Below are positions 46,772 through 59,049 of a stretch of 64,000 nt of DNA, in pieces (position 1 is the stretch's first letter; each line of letters opens with the position of its first letter). The notes beneath the pieces were generated by a model. The model saw only the letters and a program-made list of their open reading frames with translations, was not told the origin of the DNA and made no database searches. The stretch lies in the NCBI RefSeq assembly GCF_035046485.1, contig NC_085137.1:315405164-315469163 (forward strand), written 5' to 3'. Origin of the DNA: Aedes albopictus. Its lineage: Eukaryota; Arthropoda; Insecta; Diptera; Culicidae. The position numbers and the translations under genes are program-made.

Positions 46772-49700
46772 TCATGGGGCCTCTAAGGTACCATGCCGAT
46801 CAGGCTAAGGCCTGGGTGGCCTCTGCTGTACATAGTAGCCGTCTCCATTCCGCTCGGTCCATAGCTGTTTGTCTCCAATTTCACACTCTGCGTAGGGTCC
46901 GCAGATCGTCATCCACTTGGTCGACCCACCTAGCTCGCTGCGCTCCACGTCGAGAACCATTTTAGTCGGGTTGCTATCCGACATCCTGATGACGTGACCC
47001 GTCCACCGTAGCCTCCTGATTTCCGCGGTGTGGATGATGGTTGGTTCTCTCAGCAGCTGATGCTGCTCGTGGTTCATTCGCCTTCTCCAAGTCTCGTCTT
47101 CCATCTGCTATCCGCCGTAGATGGTACGCAACACCTTCCGTTCGAAAACTCCAAGGGCGCGTTGGTCCTCTGCACGTAGGGTCCATGTTTCGTGCTCATA
47201 TATCACAGCAAAAAAATTCTTGTAACATCACATAATTTTCGATGCACATCAGTCGCGTTGTAAAATTGATGTACAAAATACATCTATTCTACGTAGCAAA
47301 TCAGCCGTCGCAGCTTGAAAGTGGGTCTAGCAATCTCTAGAACCGGAACGATTGATCATATATAAGTAAAATATTGGCATGGATTCGCACACTGATCCGT
47401 TGATTGTGAGGAGTATCCCTTATCTCTCGGCTATTTCACCGAGTTGGGAGGTAGATGATAAATATGATACTGCTTCTGAGTGTTTGCTGGAATGGGTTTG
47501 TTGACACTTTGCGGTGCCAACCAGGGTGTACGTACACACCAAAATTTTTGAAATGCTTCTAGCACGCCAAAAATCAGCAAAAGAAATTGCTGAATTTCAG
47601 CAACATTTTTGCTGAATTTCAGCACAACTTTGCTGATCAACTGTCAAAATTACTGGATGGTTCAGCAAGTTGAAAAATAATTGCTGATACTCAGTAATTT
47701 GTATTGCTGAATGCAATCAGCACGCCAAAAATCAGCAAAGTTTGCTGATTACCAGCAAAAATATTTTGAAGTGTACATAGTGAGTGTGATAAATGTTGGA
47801 AAACGATGTAACCGAATGAAATTACGTTGGATATTACAAAATTATTTGCTGTGTAGAGGATTACCGGTCTAATCAGCGTTTTGTAACTTCGTGTTACGGC
47901 GAACTTTATTCGATCGTAGAGTTCTGTGGAGTCCAAAGCACGATTTTCTGCCACAATGTGCCTCTGAATTTCTCTGCTGGTGTCGTTGTCGGCGGTCACC
48001 AGTGCGCCCAAGTACACGAATTTTTCAACCGCCTCGATTTCATCACCGTCGATATGAATTCGGGGTGGCGGGCGCGGTGATTCCTCCCTGGAGCCCTTTG
48101 TCATCATGTACTTTGTCTTCGACGCATCAATGACTAATCCGATTCGCCTGGCTTCCTTCTTTAGTCGGATGTACGTTTCCGCCATCGTCTCAAATTTACG
48201 AACAATAACATCAATATCATCAGCGAAACCAAGCAGCTGGACAGACTTCGTGAAAATTGATCCACTCGTGTTTATCCCCGCTCTCCTAATTACACCCTCT
48301 CAAGCAATGGTAAACAGCAAGCACGAAAGACCCTCACCTTGCCGTAAGCCTCTGAGAGATTCAAGTGTCCCTGATACTCGAACTTTCCTTCCAAAAAAAA
48401 AACTTGGTATTTTTCGGCTTTCAGTCACAGAAAAGCGTTGATTATTATAGATCATTGCCAACGTTTCGATCCTGTGGTTGGGATCTTCATCAGGGCTCCA
48501 TGTGAATCAACTTGTTTTCGATTCGTGTTGATCACACGGTGGAATGATCAACACGAATCGAAAACAAGTTGATTTACATCGAGCCCTGATGAAGATCCCA
48601 ACCACAGGATCGAAACGTTGGCAATGATCTAAAATAATCAACGCTTTTCTGTGACTGAAAGCCGAAAAATACCAAGTTTTACGTAAACCCAATCATACCC
48701 CGTAGAATATACGTACCTCACTCGATCCATTGTCGCCTTGATCAATCGTATCAGTTCATCCGGGAATCCATACTAGTGCACAGGATCGTGCAATTTCGAA
48801 AGGAAAACATGACGTACGACGACTGTAGCAAATCGTTTCCCATGCGAACGGACTGCTGTGATGCTTCATCTCTCACCCAGCAACACACTCGTTCGTTGCT
48901 GCTACAGAAACAAGTGTGTATGAAACATGGGATGATACACTTGGATTTTCGTTTCATTTATGAGTCATTGAAATACTTCAACATGCTAAAAACACTATTT
49001 AAACCACATTTTTAAATAGTGGTGCACGCCAATAGAATGATAATTATGTTTTATGAAAGAGGATAACAAATTCAACCACTTAAATCCAATTAACCGGCGC
49101 CCGTAACCATTGAGAGACTAGCGCGCACCAGTGAAACACTAATGCTCTGACGGGTGAAGCACAAGCAATGCGACCGGGTGGGAGACTACCGAGTGCTACG
49201 ATGAGTGGAAAAGTTTTTTTTAACGACCGAGTCATTAGAAAAATGTATGAAACACTTGAAGTGACTCATTCAAATGTTGCATGAAAGTGTATCATTGAAA
49301 CGAAATTGTACGCCCCTGCTAGTGCATAATCTGCCATAGCTGTTCTCGATCGATTGTATCCAGGCTTGACAGAAACTCCCTCGCGAGAAAATGAGGAAGC
49401 GATTTTGGCGATTTTCTGAGGAGTGAAAATAAAACTCAGAAATCACAACGCAAATCCTCAACAGCACCGAGCGCGAGCTTGCCGCGCAGCGAGGAGTTCG
49501 TCCAACACTCATAATTGCTTGTTGTGTTTCTCACGTCCACTCACACTCAAAAAGCTCTCGCGAGTTCCGCTCCCATACAAAGAAAGACTCTCGAGGCGAA
49601 AATCGCACTCAAAAACCCGAAATAATCATCGGCTCTTTTTTCGTTCCCCTCTTCCTCGCTCAGTTTTTATTGCCTCTCTGTTTGGAATTCGTTCGCTCCC

Positions 49701-49966
49701 TCGCGACGAGGCAAAAGCAAAACACCGCTCTAGAGCATGTTGCAAAACTTTTTTGGTTTCGAGGAGGATTATCAAGCCTGATTGTATCATATGCCGATTT
49801 GAAATCGATAAACAAGTGATGTGTGGGCACGTTGTATTCGCGGCATTTCTGCAACACATGGCGGATGGCGAACACCTAGTCCGTTGTAGCGCGTTCACCC
49901 ATGAATCCTGCCTGATATTGCCCCATGAACTCTCTTGCAATCGGTAATAGACGGCGGCCGTACGCT
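46772..49966 (-). mobile_element. RTE-clade LINE fragment with nested MITEs, copy B
   Basis: Copy of 34321-37515. Nested insertions are at 47204-47853 (with 47532-47776 inside it), about 48401-48678, 48781-49318 (hAT MITE, ctagtgca at 48773-48780 and 49319-49326) and 49361-49780 (hAT MITE, attgtatc). One substitution lies inside the first hAT MITE. Confidence 0.8.
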
Positions 49967-50068
49967 GTTTTTTTTATTCTAAAAAGGTTTGAACCATAAG
50001 GCAATAGAAGTGCAAGATGTTTTAGTAACCACCAGAAGCCAATCTAAGTCTGAACACTGCTGTAATCT

Positions 50069-51842
50069 GTGTCTAGTTGCCCGAAAAATATAAGTAAACC
50101 ATCAACCAAGCCATCGATGAAAAAATCAAAATCTGCCACAACTGATAAGCCAGAAGTGATGAAGGTATGCTGTAAATGCTTTTCAACGATTCATCCGGGA
50201 TACTCTCACCATTGTACCAAAGACACGAAGGTAAACAATTTGGCACAAATGGCTGGCAACGATGTCGACAACGACAACAACGTGAGCCGTAATAATTCAA
50301 GGGGTAAGCTTTCTATGATCAAGCTTTCGGACAGATCACAGCAAAGGGGAAAGTTATCTCATCAACAAATGCTCAATATAAAGAAGCAGCTCAACCTCAA
50401 TACCAGAAAGGTAGCTATTTTGGATTTATATTTTGTCCACAGTTCATTTTTGTTCATATTTTTATTCATTTATATTTACGTTCAAGACTACCAAACTTGC
50501 TCAAGCCCTCCGTGATTCGAAGTCAGTATCCATACAATCTGGGTTGGAAAACGTCCTGACTACTTCATGCCATGAGCTTGACGACTTCTTCATGGTTGAG
50601 CAAATGCAGTTCACTAAATCAAACGGTAGTGCGACTTGTTGTATGAACCAACAGCTACCTAGTGTATTGCCGCTGCATTCTAGGTTTTGTCGACTACATT
50701 GAAGCTCGACGAAACGTTCAGGATATACAACTACTTGTGGGCATCGATGGCGGGCAAGGATCGCTCAAGTTCATCCTTACAATTGAGGATCTACATGATG
50801 CATCCAATAAGCCTAATTTCAAAGACACCGGAGTTCAACGCTGCTTCTTACTAGCAATTGCTGAAAATGTTCAAGAAAATTTTGAAAATGTTGAGAAAAT
50901 CTGGAGAAAGCTAGAACTTTCGAAGATCGATGCAATAGTTACCGGTGTAATAGTTTGTTTCATGTATTAGATAGTATTTAACTTTTTATTTACTTTTAGG
51001 TGATCTAAAGATTATTAATGTAATAGCGGGTGTTATGAGTAATAGCTCAACTTTTCCATGCGCTTTCTGTACCGTTCAGAAAAAAGATCTTGGTGAGAAG
51101 AAAGGAGCATTACGTACAATCGGATCGGTCAAGGAGAATAGCACCTCATGGATTGCAGATGGTTCAAAGAAAACTAATGCCAGGCATTACTTCAACTGCG
51201 TTCATGCTACTCATTCATGGTGATGATCAGACACTCATCTTAGATGTATGCCCTCCGCCTTCTTTGCATTTGCTTTTAGGTATGTCATAATGAATATATA
51301 TTTTATTGTCACTTTTCATCGGTAATCTTTTGACATCCTTCTCAGGTATGATGAATTCTGCGTACAATAAAATTGTTGAGTATAAGCCAGATCTGGCCCT
51401 TTTATGGACAACAGCTTCAAGTGCAACTCGGCATGCACAGTTTGGGTTTACTGAAAGACACTGTCGCAATCTTCTGGCCAAACGCAGTGTTCTAGAATCG
51501 AATGATTTAACCATGATGAAGTATGTCGATGTTCTTACAGCTTTGCAAAATATTATCGATTCTTGTTTCGGATCAAAACTTCGCGAAGATTACGAATTAT
51601 GTATTGGTGAGTTCTGTAAAGCGTGGAACTTCCTTCTACTCCCAAGTTCCACATCATCCATCAACGCGTCGCAGAGTTTTGTACAAGAAAACAGAAAGGT
51701 TTGGCGAGCTTTTCGGAGCAGACCACTGAAGCGATTCACAAGAACTTTTTCTCAAAAATGGGAGAACTATAAAGTTCACGTAACAAATTCCAACTACAAC
51801 CGTAAACTTTTATGCTGCGTTGTTGTTTACAGTAGCCTATAG
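50069..51842 (+). pseudogene. Decayed DNA transposase with introns, copy B (3' end present)
   Basis: Same exons and defects as the copy at 37618, but it runs past the duplication edge to its natural C-terminus (WENYKVHVTNSNYNRKLL, stop at 51840-51842). Comparing frames around the A-run at 51754-51758 suggests a further one-base shift there, since SEQTTEAIHKNFFSK lies in another frame. Introns correspond to 50411-50486, 50945-50999 and 51280-51345. This is the ancestral locus into which the duplication breakpoint fell. No terminal inverted repeats were identified. Confidence 0.6.
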
Positions 51843-54506
51843 GCATGTATACATATTGATTAGAAGCAATAAGCAACATTTTGTATGATATTAAGTGATA
51901 TTTTGTATTGAAATGTTCGATAGTGGGGAACAATATTGAATACCTGCATTCAACAATTATTGCAAATATTAAAAATAAGTTCTCTCAAAAAATCGCCGAC
52001 CAAATATTTTCTAGCATCCCGAATCTTTCATTTGGCTATCATTCACCGAAAAAAATCCGAGGTACATGCAACTTCGATAATAATCGAGATTTTGACACCG
52101 TGAGATAGTTGAACGTTTTTTGAAAAATGCAAATTTTACCTGTCCCGATCATTTTGTCTACCCCCTGTATGTTGAAATATAAAAAAAATAATATTAATGA
52201 TCAACTTCTTACGGATCCGAATAGTTGACCGAGTCCGAATAACAACCGTTGTTACAAACCATTGTAACAAAACAGAATTTTGTTCTTTTCATCTTGTCGA
52301 ATACCCTAAATACTGATTTATGTACGTATGTAACAGCTCCCAAGGAAGTTACCATGCACAAATAACCGGAAGGCGAACTCCATTACTCACAGCAGTTGCT
52401 GCAAATTCCCTGCAATTTAAAACAACAGTCAGCGACCAATTCAAGATCTCGAAGAAAAAAAACCTTGTGCCAAAATCGACATCAACTGGTCAAAATAGAC
52501 TCCGCTCCAATGTCAAGTGCACGGGCAGGCTACACCAAAACAAGCGAGTTATTCAGGCAATCAAATCAATGTCGTCAATACCTTTAGGTACCCGCATACC
52601 CTCCTGCCGGCATGTAAGGTGGTAATGTACCCTCTTCAATCTTCAGCCCCAATTAGAGTCGTCTGTCCACGACTCGAAATTTACAGATCGATGAACAGTT
52701 AGCTACGCTATACACTCGGTATCCGGATCAGTGCAGTATCCGTGCATTACCACAACCAAAGATATAATTAGATCTTCGGAACCAATCCCAATCAAGTGCA
52801 GCACCAACGACCAGTTGCTTGGTGGTGGCACTTCCAGGCGACCAACCGACAATTAAAAAATAGTTCACCTGTGTAATAATGCTGCGTAATGCTGATGCTA
52901 CAATTGATGCAGTGTTTCTCGATCTGGAAATTGAATGTGCCGAATGTTTATTGCTTGTCAGGGATCTTATATGCAAAGCAGTAAGCGCGCGGATATTTCG
53001 CAACACCATACTAAGGGTGACGGGTTCGATTCCCGGTCGGTTCAGAAGCTATTCGTAATTCGATATGGTGTAATGTTACAAGAGCTTTTAGTTTTAAATA
53101 ATTTATTATAATATTTTTGGAAAATACGAAGAAATTTTGAGCTTTTTTGAGAAAGATTTCTAAAGAAAATCACTCAAAGAGCTTTTCCATAGTTACTAAC
53201 GTGTTTATGTGTCCAGATTTTTGCAGATATCAGGTGAGAGCCACATTACATTGTCAGTGCTTGGCTAATGTCGAAAGAATATTCAATCAATGCTAATTGA
53301 CAGGTCGTTTGAGTTCCAGTCGTGGCATTTTCATTAGAATGGATCGAAAAAGAACTGCACTCTAAGTCGACTACCTATGTACTACTCAGCAACCGAAGTC
53401 ATCCAACCAGGAAAAGGGTGAATTGCAAAAAGTGGGCTCACTACCAGTGGGATCCGGATCGATCAAGTAAGGTGGAGGACGTGTGATGAGCGCGAAATGT
53501 GAAACAGCTCTTGATATTTCGCTCGTTAATGCATCAATGGAGCTGGACAGTTTTTGTTCTGCACCGGTGTGGTACATACCGCTCTGGGCGCATTGTTGGT
53601 CTTGCAAACTCCATTGACCATCGCATCGGCAGCAGTCAGCAGTCTATGTGCACGCTTTTAATTTTCTCGCCAAATCATAGAGTTTAGAGTAACAGGTGAC
53701 TGGGTTAGAGGAGAGGAGCATATCATCCAACTACTCACGACACGGTGGTGGCGGCGGCGCTTCTTCCTCAATTAAGACTATTTTGAGTTTTTTTTTCTTA
53801 GCACAATTTCATACATCCGATCAAATGTTCTTGTTCTTTAAACGAATTTTGTGGCTTCGTCATTCTTCGTTTTTTGATACCCATAAGATAGGCTTGAGTC
53901 ATGATTGTGTAACTGATTAAATGTTATACTGTTTCTGCTCTGTGGTATCGGCTTCTTTTTTCCTTCGTATGATGTCTAACAATAGCGTGGCATTTGGCAT
54001 AGTTTTTTCGGCGATCTTCAATCGACTGAAACAAAAAGTGAATTAACATTAATATCCTGGTTTAATGGATGGCTTCAACGTTACGTTTGAGAATTTGAAG
54101 CAAATTTTGATTAATTGAACTCTGCCATAGGTCAGTGATGTTCGAATGTAAGAACAACGGGACAAGAAGGACGCCCTTTGATTTCCCTATGAAATGTAAT
54201 AATATAGGCATAGTCGACGACCACTGAAACTTCCCCATAGTTTTATAATGTAATATTCATCATATTTTGTATTAAAAGTCTTGAATGAAGCTAAAAATGG
54301 GTAAAAAGATTACTGCTTCTTGGATCTAGTCAAAAATTTTAATAATGATATCACACAAAATAAGGATTTTCAAAGAACATTTCATATTTTTTTAGGGTTA
54401 GGTTATTCGAAGCGGAAAGCAAGTTTACTATAATTACAAATATTTCTAATACAATACTACTGACTGTGCCACTTTTTTTTGCAAAAATATGTATTTAAAT
54501 GCACTA
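51843..54506. other. No gene or assigned repeat
   Basis: Short open frames at 51908-52108, 52320-52625, 52728-53009 (minus) and 53386-53607 (minus) show no recognisable domain. A tRNA-like T-arm lies near 53018-53046. Otherwise AT-rich intergenic sequence. Confidence 0.35.
53018..53046 (+). tRNA. Isolated tRNA-like T-arm/B-box
   Basis: gacgggttcgattcccggtc has a paired T-stem and an intact B-box, but no matching D-arm or acceptor stem is evident upstream. It is probably a SINE or tRNA relic. Confidence 0.3.
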
Positions 54507-54510
54507 TTAA

Positions 54511-54588
54511 GGACAGACTTGTTAGAATCCCAAAATGACCGCCACAATGGCTGACTTTGGCACCTACTCACGATTTCGAGGGCCCCCC
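54511..54588. mobile_element. 78-bp TTAA-flanked relic of a MITE
   Basis: TTAA occurs at 54507-54510 and 54589-54592. The first about 65 bp match the left half of the MITE at 58806-59049 (ggacagacttgttagaatcc). The right terminal repeat is missing. Confidence 0.55.
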
Positions 54589-54626
54589 TTAAGCAGAAAT
54601 GGCAATATATCTCAAATTGGCGCCTT

Positions 54627-54638
54627 ATTCCATCTATT
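54627..54638 (+). repeat. Target-site duplication of the RTE element, left copy
   Basis: attccatctatt, repeated at 58039-58050. Adjacent ccttatt on both sides suggests the duplication may originally have been longer. Confidence 0.75.
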
Positions 54639-57600
54639 CATTCATTTATTTAGTATTACATCAAATTCAAGATAAAACTGAATCAACAATATTTCTCCAT
54701 AATACACGGTTCGTGGCTGCCGCTCTCCATCCTCGGTCGCGCCCGATGCTCGCCAAGTCACGCTCCACCTGGTCCGCCCATCGTGCTTTCTGCGCTCCAC
54801 GCCTTCTTGTGCCAACCGGATCAGTTGCAAACACCAGCTTTGCAGGGTTGTTGTCCGGCATTCTTGCAACATGCCCTGCCCATCGTATCCTTCCGGCTTT
54901 GACCACTTTCTGGATGCTGGGTTCGCCGTAAAGTGCAGCGAGCTCGTGGTTCATTCTTCTCCGCCACACACCGTTCTCCTGCACACCGCCGAAGATCGTC
55001 CTTAGCACGCGTCGCTCGAAAACTCCGAGTGCTTGCAGGTCCTCCTCGAGCATGGTCCATGTCTCGTGCCCGTAGAGGATTACCGGTCTTATTAGCGTTT
55101 TGTACATGGTGCATTTGGTGCGTGGGTGAATCTTTTTCGACCGCAGTTTCTTCTGGAGCCCGTAGTAGGCCCGACTTCCGCTGATGATGCGCCCCCGAAT
55201 TTCACGGCTCACGTTGTTGTCAGCCGTCAGTAAGGATCCGAGGTAGACGAATTCCTCCACCACCTCGAAAGTATCCCCGCCTATCGTAACATTACTACCC
55301 AGACGGATCCGGTCGTTTTCGGTTCCGCCTACCAGCATGTACTTTGTTTTTGAGGCATTCACCACCAGTCCGACCTTTGCTGCTTCGCGTTTCAGGCGGG
55401 TGTACAGCTCTGCAACCGTTTCAAATGTTCTGGCAATAATGTCCATGTCGTCCGCAAAGCACACAAATTGTCCGGATTTTGTGAAAATCGTTCCCCGGCT
55501 GTTGAGCCCGGCTCGTCGCATCACACCTTCCAGAGCGATGTTGAAAAATAGGCATGAGAGTCCATCACCTTGTCGCAGTCCCCGGCGAGATTCGAATGAA
55601 CTAGATAGTTCACCCGAAACCCTTACGCAGTTTTGCACACCGTCCATCGTTGCTTTAATCAGTCTAGTCAGCTTCCCAGGAAAGCCGTTTTCGTCCATGA
55701 TTCTCCATAGCTCTGCGCGGTCGATACTGTCGTATGCCGCTTTGAAGTCGATGAACAGGTGATGCGTTGGGACCTGATATTCACGGCATTTCTGGAGGAT
55801 TTGCCGTACGGTAAAGATCTGGTCCGTTGTCGACCGGCCGTCGATGAAGCCGGCTTGATAACTTCCCACGAGCTCGTTTGTTTTAGGTGACAGACGACGG
55901 AAGATGATCTGGGATAGCACTTTGTAGGCAGCATTCAAAATAGTGATCGCCCTGAAGTTCTCACATTCCAAATGGTCGCCTTTCTTGTGAATGGGGCAGA
56001 TTACCCCTTTCTTCCACTCCTCCGGTAGCTGTTCGGTTTCCCAGATCCTGACTATCAGCCGATGCAGACAGGTGGCCAACTTTTCTGGGCCCATCTTGAT
56101 GAGTTCAGCTGCGATACCATCCTTACCAGCTGCTTTATTGGTTTTGAGCTGGTGAATGGCATCCTTAACTTCCCTCAGCGTGGGAGTTGGTTCATTTCCG
56201 TCCTCCGCTGCACTGGCGTCATCGTTTCCTCCGTTGCCGTGGGCTCCCGTGCCTACGTTCTCCACGCCGTTCAGGTGCTGATCGAAGTGCTGCTTCCACC
56301 TTTCGATCACCTCACGTCCGTCCGTCAAGAGGCCTCCGTCTTTATCCCTGCATATTTCGGCTCGCGGCACGAAGCCGTTGCGGGATGCGTTGAGCTTCTG
56401 ATAGAACTTCCGTGTTTCTTGGGAACGGCACAGCAGTTCCATTTCTTCACACTCCGCTTCTTCCAGGCGGCGCTTTTTCTCCCGGAAGAGACGGGTCTGC
56501 TGCTTCCGCTTCTATCTGTATCGCTCCACATTCTGTCGAGTCCCTTGCTGTAGCATTACCGCCCTCGCTGCATTCTTCTCCTCCAAAACCGTTCTGCACT
56601 CTTCGTCGAACAATTCGTTTCGTCGATTCCGTTCCGCGTACCCGATGGTGCTCTCGGCTGCATCGTTGATGGCTGCTTTCACTGTACTCCAGCAGTCCTC
56701 TAGAGGGGCCTCATCGAGCTCGCCCTCGTCTGGCAACGCGGCCTCGAGATTCTGCGCGTATGCTGAGGCGACATCCGGTTGTTTCAGTCGCTCTAAGTTG
56801 TACCGTGGCGGTCGCCGGTATCGTACATTGTTGATGACGGAGAGTTTTGGGCGCAGTTTGACCATCACCAGATAGTGGTCGGAGTCGATGTTGGCGCCAC
56901 GATAGGTCCTGACGTCGATAATGTCGGAGGAGTGCCATCCGTCAATCAGAACGTGGTCGATTTGAGATTCCGTCTGCTGTGGTGATCTCCAGGTGTAACG
57001 ATAAGGGAGGCTGTGTTGGAAAAAGGTGCTACGTATGGTCATATTTTTGGAGGCGGCGAAATCAATGAGTCATAGGCCGTTTTCGTTCGTCTGCTGGTGG
57101 GCGCTGAACTTACCAATCGTCGGTCTGAATTCCTCCTCCTGGCCTACCTGAGCGTTCAAATCACCTATGATGATCTTAACGTCGTGGCTTGGGCAGCGAT
57201 CGTACTCGCGTTCGAGCTGCGCGTAAAATGCGTCTTTGTCATCATCAGTACTTCCGGAGTGTGGGCTGTGCACGTTTATTATGCTGAAGTTGAAGAATCG
57301 GCCTTTGATCCTCAACCTGCACATTCTTTCGTCGATCGGCCACCAACCGATCACGCGCCTCTGCATATCACCCATCACGATGAAAGCTGTTCCCAGCTCG
57401 CGTGTGTTGCCGCAGCTCTGGTAGATGGTATGATTACCTCTAAACGTTCGCACCATGGATCCTGTCCAACACACCTCCTGCAGCGCTACGATGCCGAACC
57501 CGCGGTCCTTCAGTAGATCGGCGAGTATGCGGGTGCTCCCAATGAAGTTGAGAGATCGGCAGTTCCACGTACCGAGTTTCCAATCGCAAGTTCTTTTTGT

Positions 57601-58038
57601 TCGCTGGGGTCGTTGCCGTTGGTCTCGGTTCGTATTATTCTGTTGCTGATTTTCCGTTACAATGGGTTTTTTACGGCTGGCTCGTAGGGCCTGACACCAA
57701 CCCCCTACTTTCCGGAGGACCATAGTGCACAGTTGAGCTTAGAGTCCTTCCCTGGCACTCGGACGTAGATCAGCCGCACCTAACATGGGGATCAGACGCT
57801 GTTGTGAGCCGCTCCTCCTGGAGAACAGACGCTCAGGTTTGCCGAAGCAAACCCCCCCTTCCCTGTCAGCCTACGACCAAAGTTCCCACCGGGGTTGGTT
57901 ACCCGATCTTCCCTAAGGTTGCTCATAGTTTCCGGCCGGTACCGCGTGGAGGTAGGGATAGGAGTTGCTGGGCAGAGGCTAGTGGATCACAATGGGATCT
58001 GAATTGCGCAGCATACCCAGCCTTTACCGTGCCTTATT
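54639..58038 (-). mobile_element. RTE-clade non-LTR retrotransposon (JAM1-like), full length, two stops
   Basis: About 3.4 kb on the minus strand, flanked by a 12-bp target duplication. The 3' end lacks poly-A and has short aatg-type repeats, and the 3' UTR is under 30 bp; both are typical of RTE elements. A roughly 315-bp 5' UTR precedes a single ORF. It is the youngest-looking LINE in the window, and its reading frame is disrupted only by two in-frame stops. Confidence 0.88.
54667..57723 (-). pseudogene. RTE endonuclease-reverse transcriptase ORF, 1019 codons with two premature stops
   Basis: The frame is unbroken from ATG at 57723 to TGA at 54667 apart from in-frame TGA at 57070-57072 and TAG at 56512-56514. 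The endonuclease has LGTWNCRSL (about residue 50), ALQEV and IIGDLNAQVG (about 190). The RT has NKAAGKDGI, FRAITILNAAYK, LFIDFKAAYD (about 656-665), RGLRQGDGLS and the catalytic FADD (about 756-759). The C-terminus has YGHETWTM and RIRWAGHVARMPDNNPAKL, a hallmark of mosquito RTE elements. There are no frameshifts. The stops, if real, inactivate the copy. Confidence 0.88.
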
Positions 58039-58050
58039 ATTCCATCTATT
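58039..58050 (+). repeat. Target-site duplication of the RTE element, right copy
   Basis: attccatctatt, identical to 54627-54638. Confidence 0.75.
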
Positions 58051-58762
58051 GTCCACTGCAAATCGTTGTTTCTAAAGTCAGTGAAGTGTTGCATGAGAAC
58101 TTTGCCTTTGGAGGGGCGGCTATGCAAGCTTTGAAACGTTTTCCGAAAACGTTCCAAAATTTACCTTATCAAAACAAACGGGGCAATACGCCCCATCAAA
58201 AGAAAAACGTCCAGCCCCGTGATAAAACTGTACCAGGGGATAATTCCACCACATGGTTATCCTAGGAGGGCCTTTTAACAACTGTTTAACTGCATAAAAG
58301 TTGTAAAATAACACAAGCGAACAGAACTAGCTTCGTTTACAGTGAAGTCAGCTTACAAGAGGTAAAATATTACGCCAAAAGCCACGATTTTAGACTTTTT
58401 GATATTTTTATTGCTTTTTTGTACCAATCAACTATCGGACTAGCTTGATGGCAATTATTCGTCAATATTTAAGATTTCCAATCGATCATGCATGCAAAAA
58501 GCGCTTGAATCGCTAGAAAATGAAGGGGGGCGTTTTGCCCCGGTGGGGCGTATTATACCCTAGATATATCTATAGTGTTTTTGGGTGACAACATTTAAGG
58601 ATAAAATTGAACATTCGTATAAAATTATTTTTAAGGTAATTTAGAATCCAGGGAAACAACATTAGGTAAACAGGCGTTTGATAAAAGTAAATAATACAAA
58701 TGCAAATCTTATTTTAAAATACAAGCATTGACATTTCATTCAAATCATAGCCAATGTAAGGA
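58051..58762. other. Spacer with inverted ggggc-rich motifs, no gene
   Basis: acggggcaatacgccccat near 58178 and ggggcgttttgccccggtgg near 58526 are partly inverse. This hints at a decayed MITE, but ends could not be set. No coding potential was seen. Confidence 0.3.
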
Positions 58763-58805
58763 CTGTATCGTTAATTATGAGTACACCTTTGAGGCTCTGT
58801 ATTAA

Positions 58806-59049
58806 GGACAGACTTGTTAGAATCCCAAAATGGCCGCCACAATGGCCGACTTCGGCACCTACTCACGACTTTGAGCGCACAAATCTCTTCGTAAACAAAA
58901 CCAGCGCACCTCATCTTCTGATTTTAAGCTTTTTACAAGTGAGCAAGAACATAATAATAAAATTCACTATTGTTTGAAGCTTGCTTCTTGAGATTTGTGC
59001 GTCTGAAGTTCCAATGCATTGTTGAAGCGGGATTTCAAGACGTTTGTCC
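58806..59049. mobile_element. 244-bp TTAA MITE inside the ITmD37E element
   Basis: TTAA lies at 58802-58805 and 59050-59053. The ends ggacagacttgttagaatcc and gggatttcaagacgtttgtcc are diverged inverses. The sister element near 18030 lacks it, confirming insertion. TTAA targeting suggests piggyBac-like mobilisation. Confidence 0.8.

Larger units (their letters stand above)
39308..51758 (+). repeat. Tandem duplication, copy B (about 12,451 bp)
   Basis: Direct head-to-tail copy of 26858-39307, differing at six positions by eye. Copy B retains the complete 29-bp flanking repeat near 40643, so the 2-bp loss occurred in copy A. Beyond 51758 the transposase sequence continues without interruption, which shows copy B's right edge is the original arrangement. 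Confidence 0.95.

Noticed and set aside
52320..52625. 101-codon open frame in the intergenic region
   Set aside because: No domain, no homologous segment within the window, and no supporting splice or polyadenylation signals.
55337..57516. Plus-strand open frames of 60-163 codons
   Set aside because: They are antisense to the RTE reverse transcriptase and endonuclease frame.
58160..58562. Possible MITE from inverted ggggc motifs
   Set aside because: The pairing is patchy and neither end nor a target duplication could be defined.
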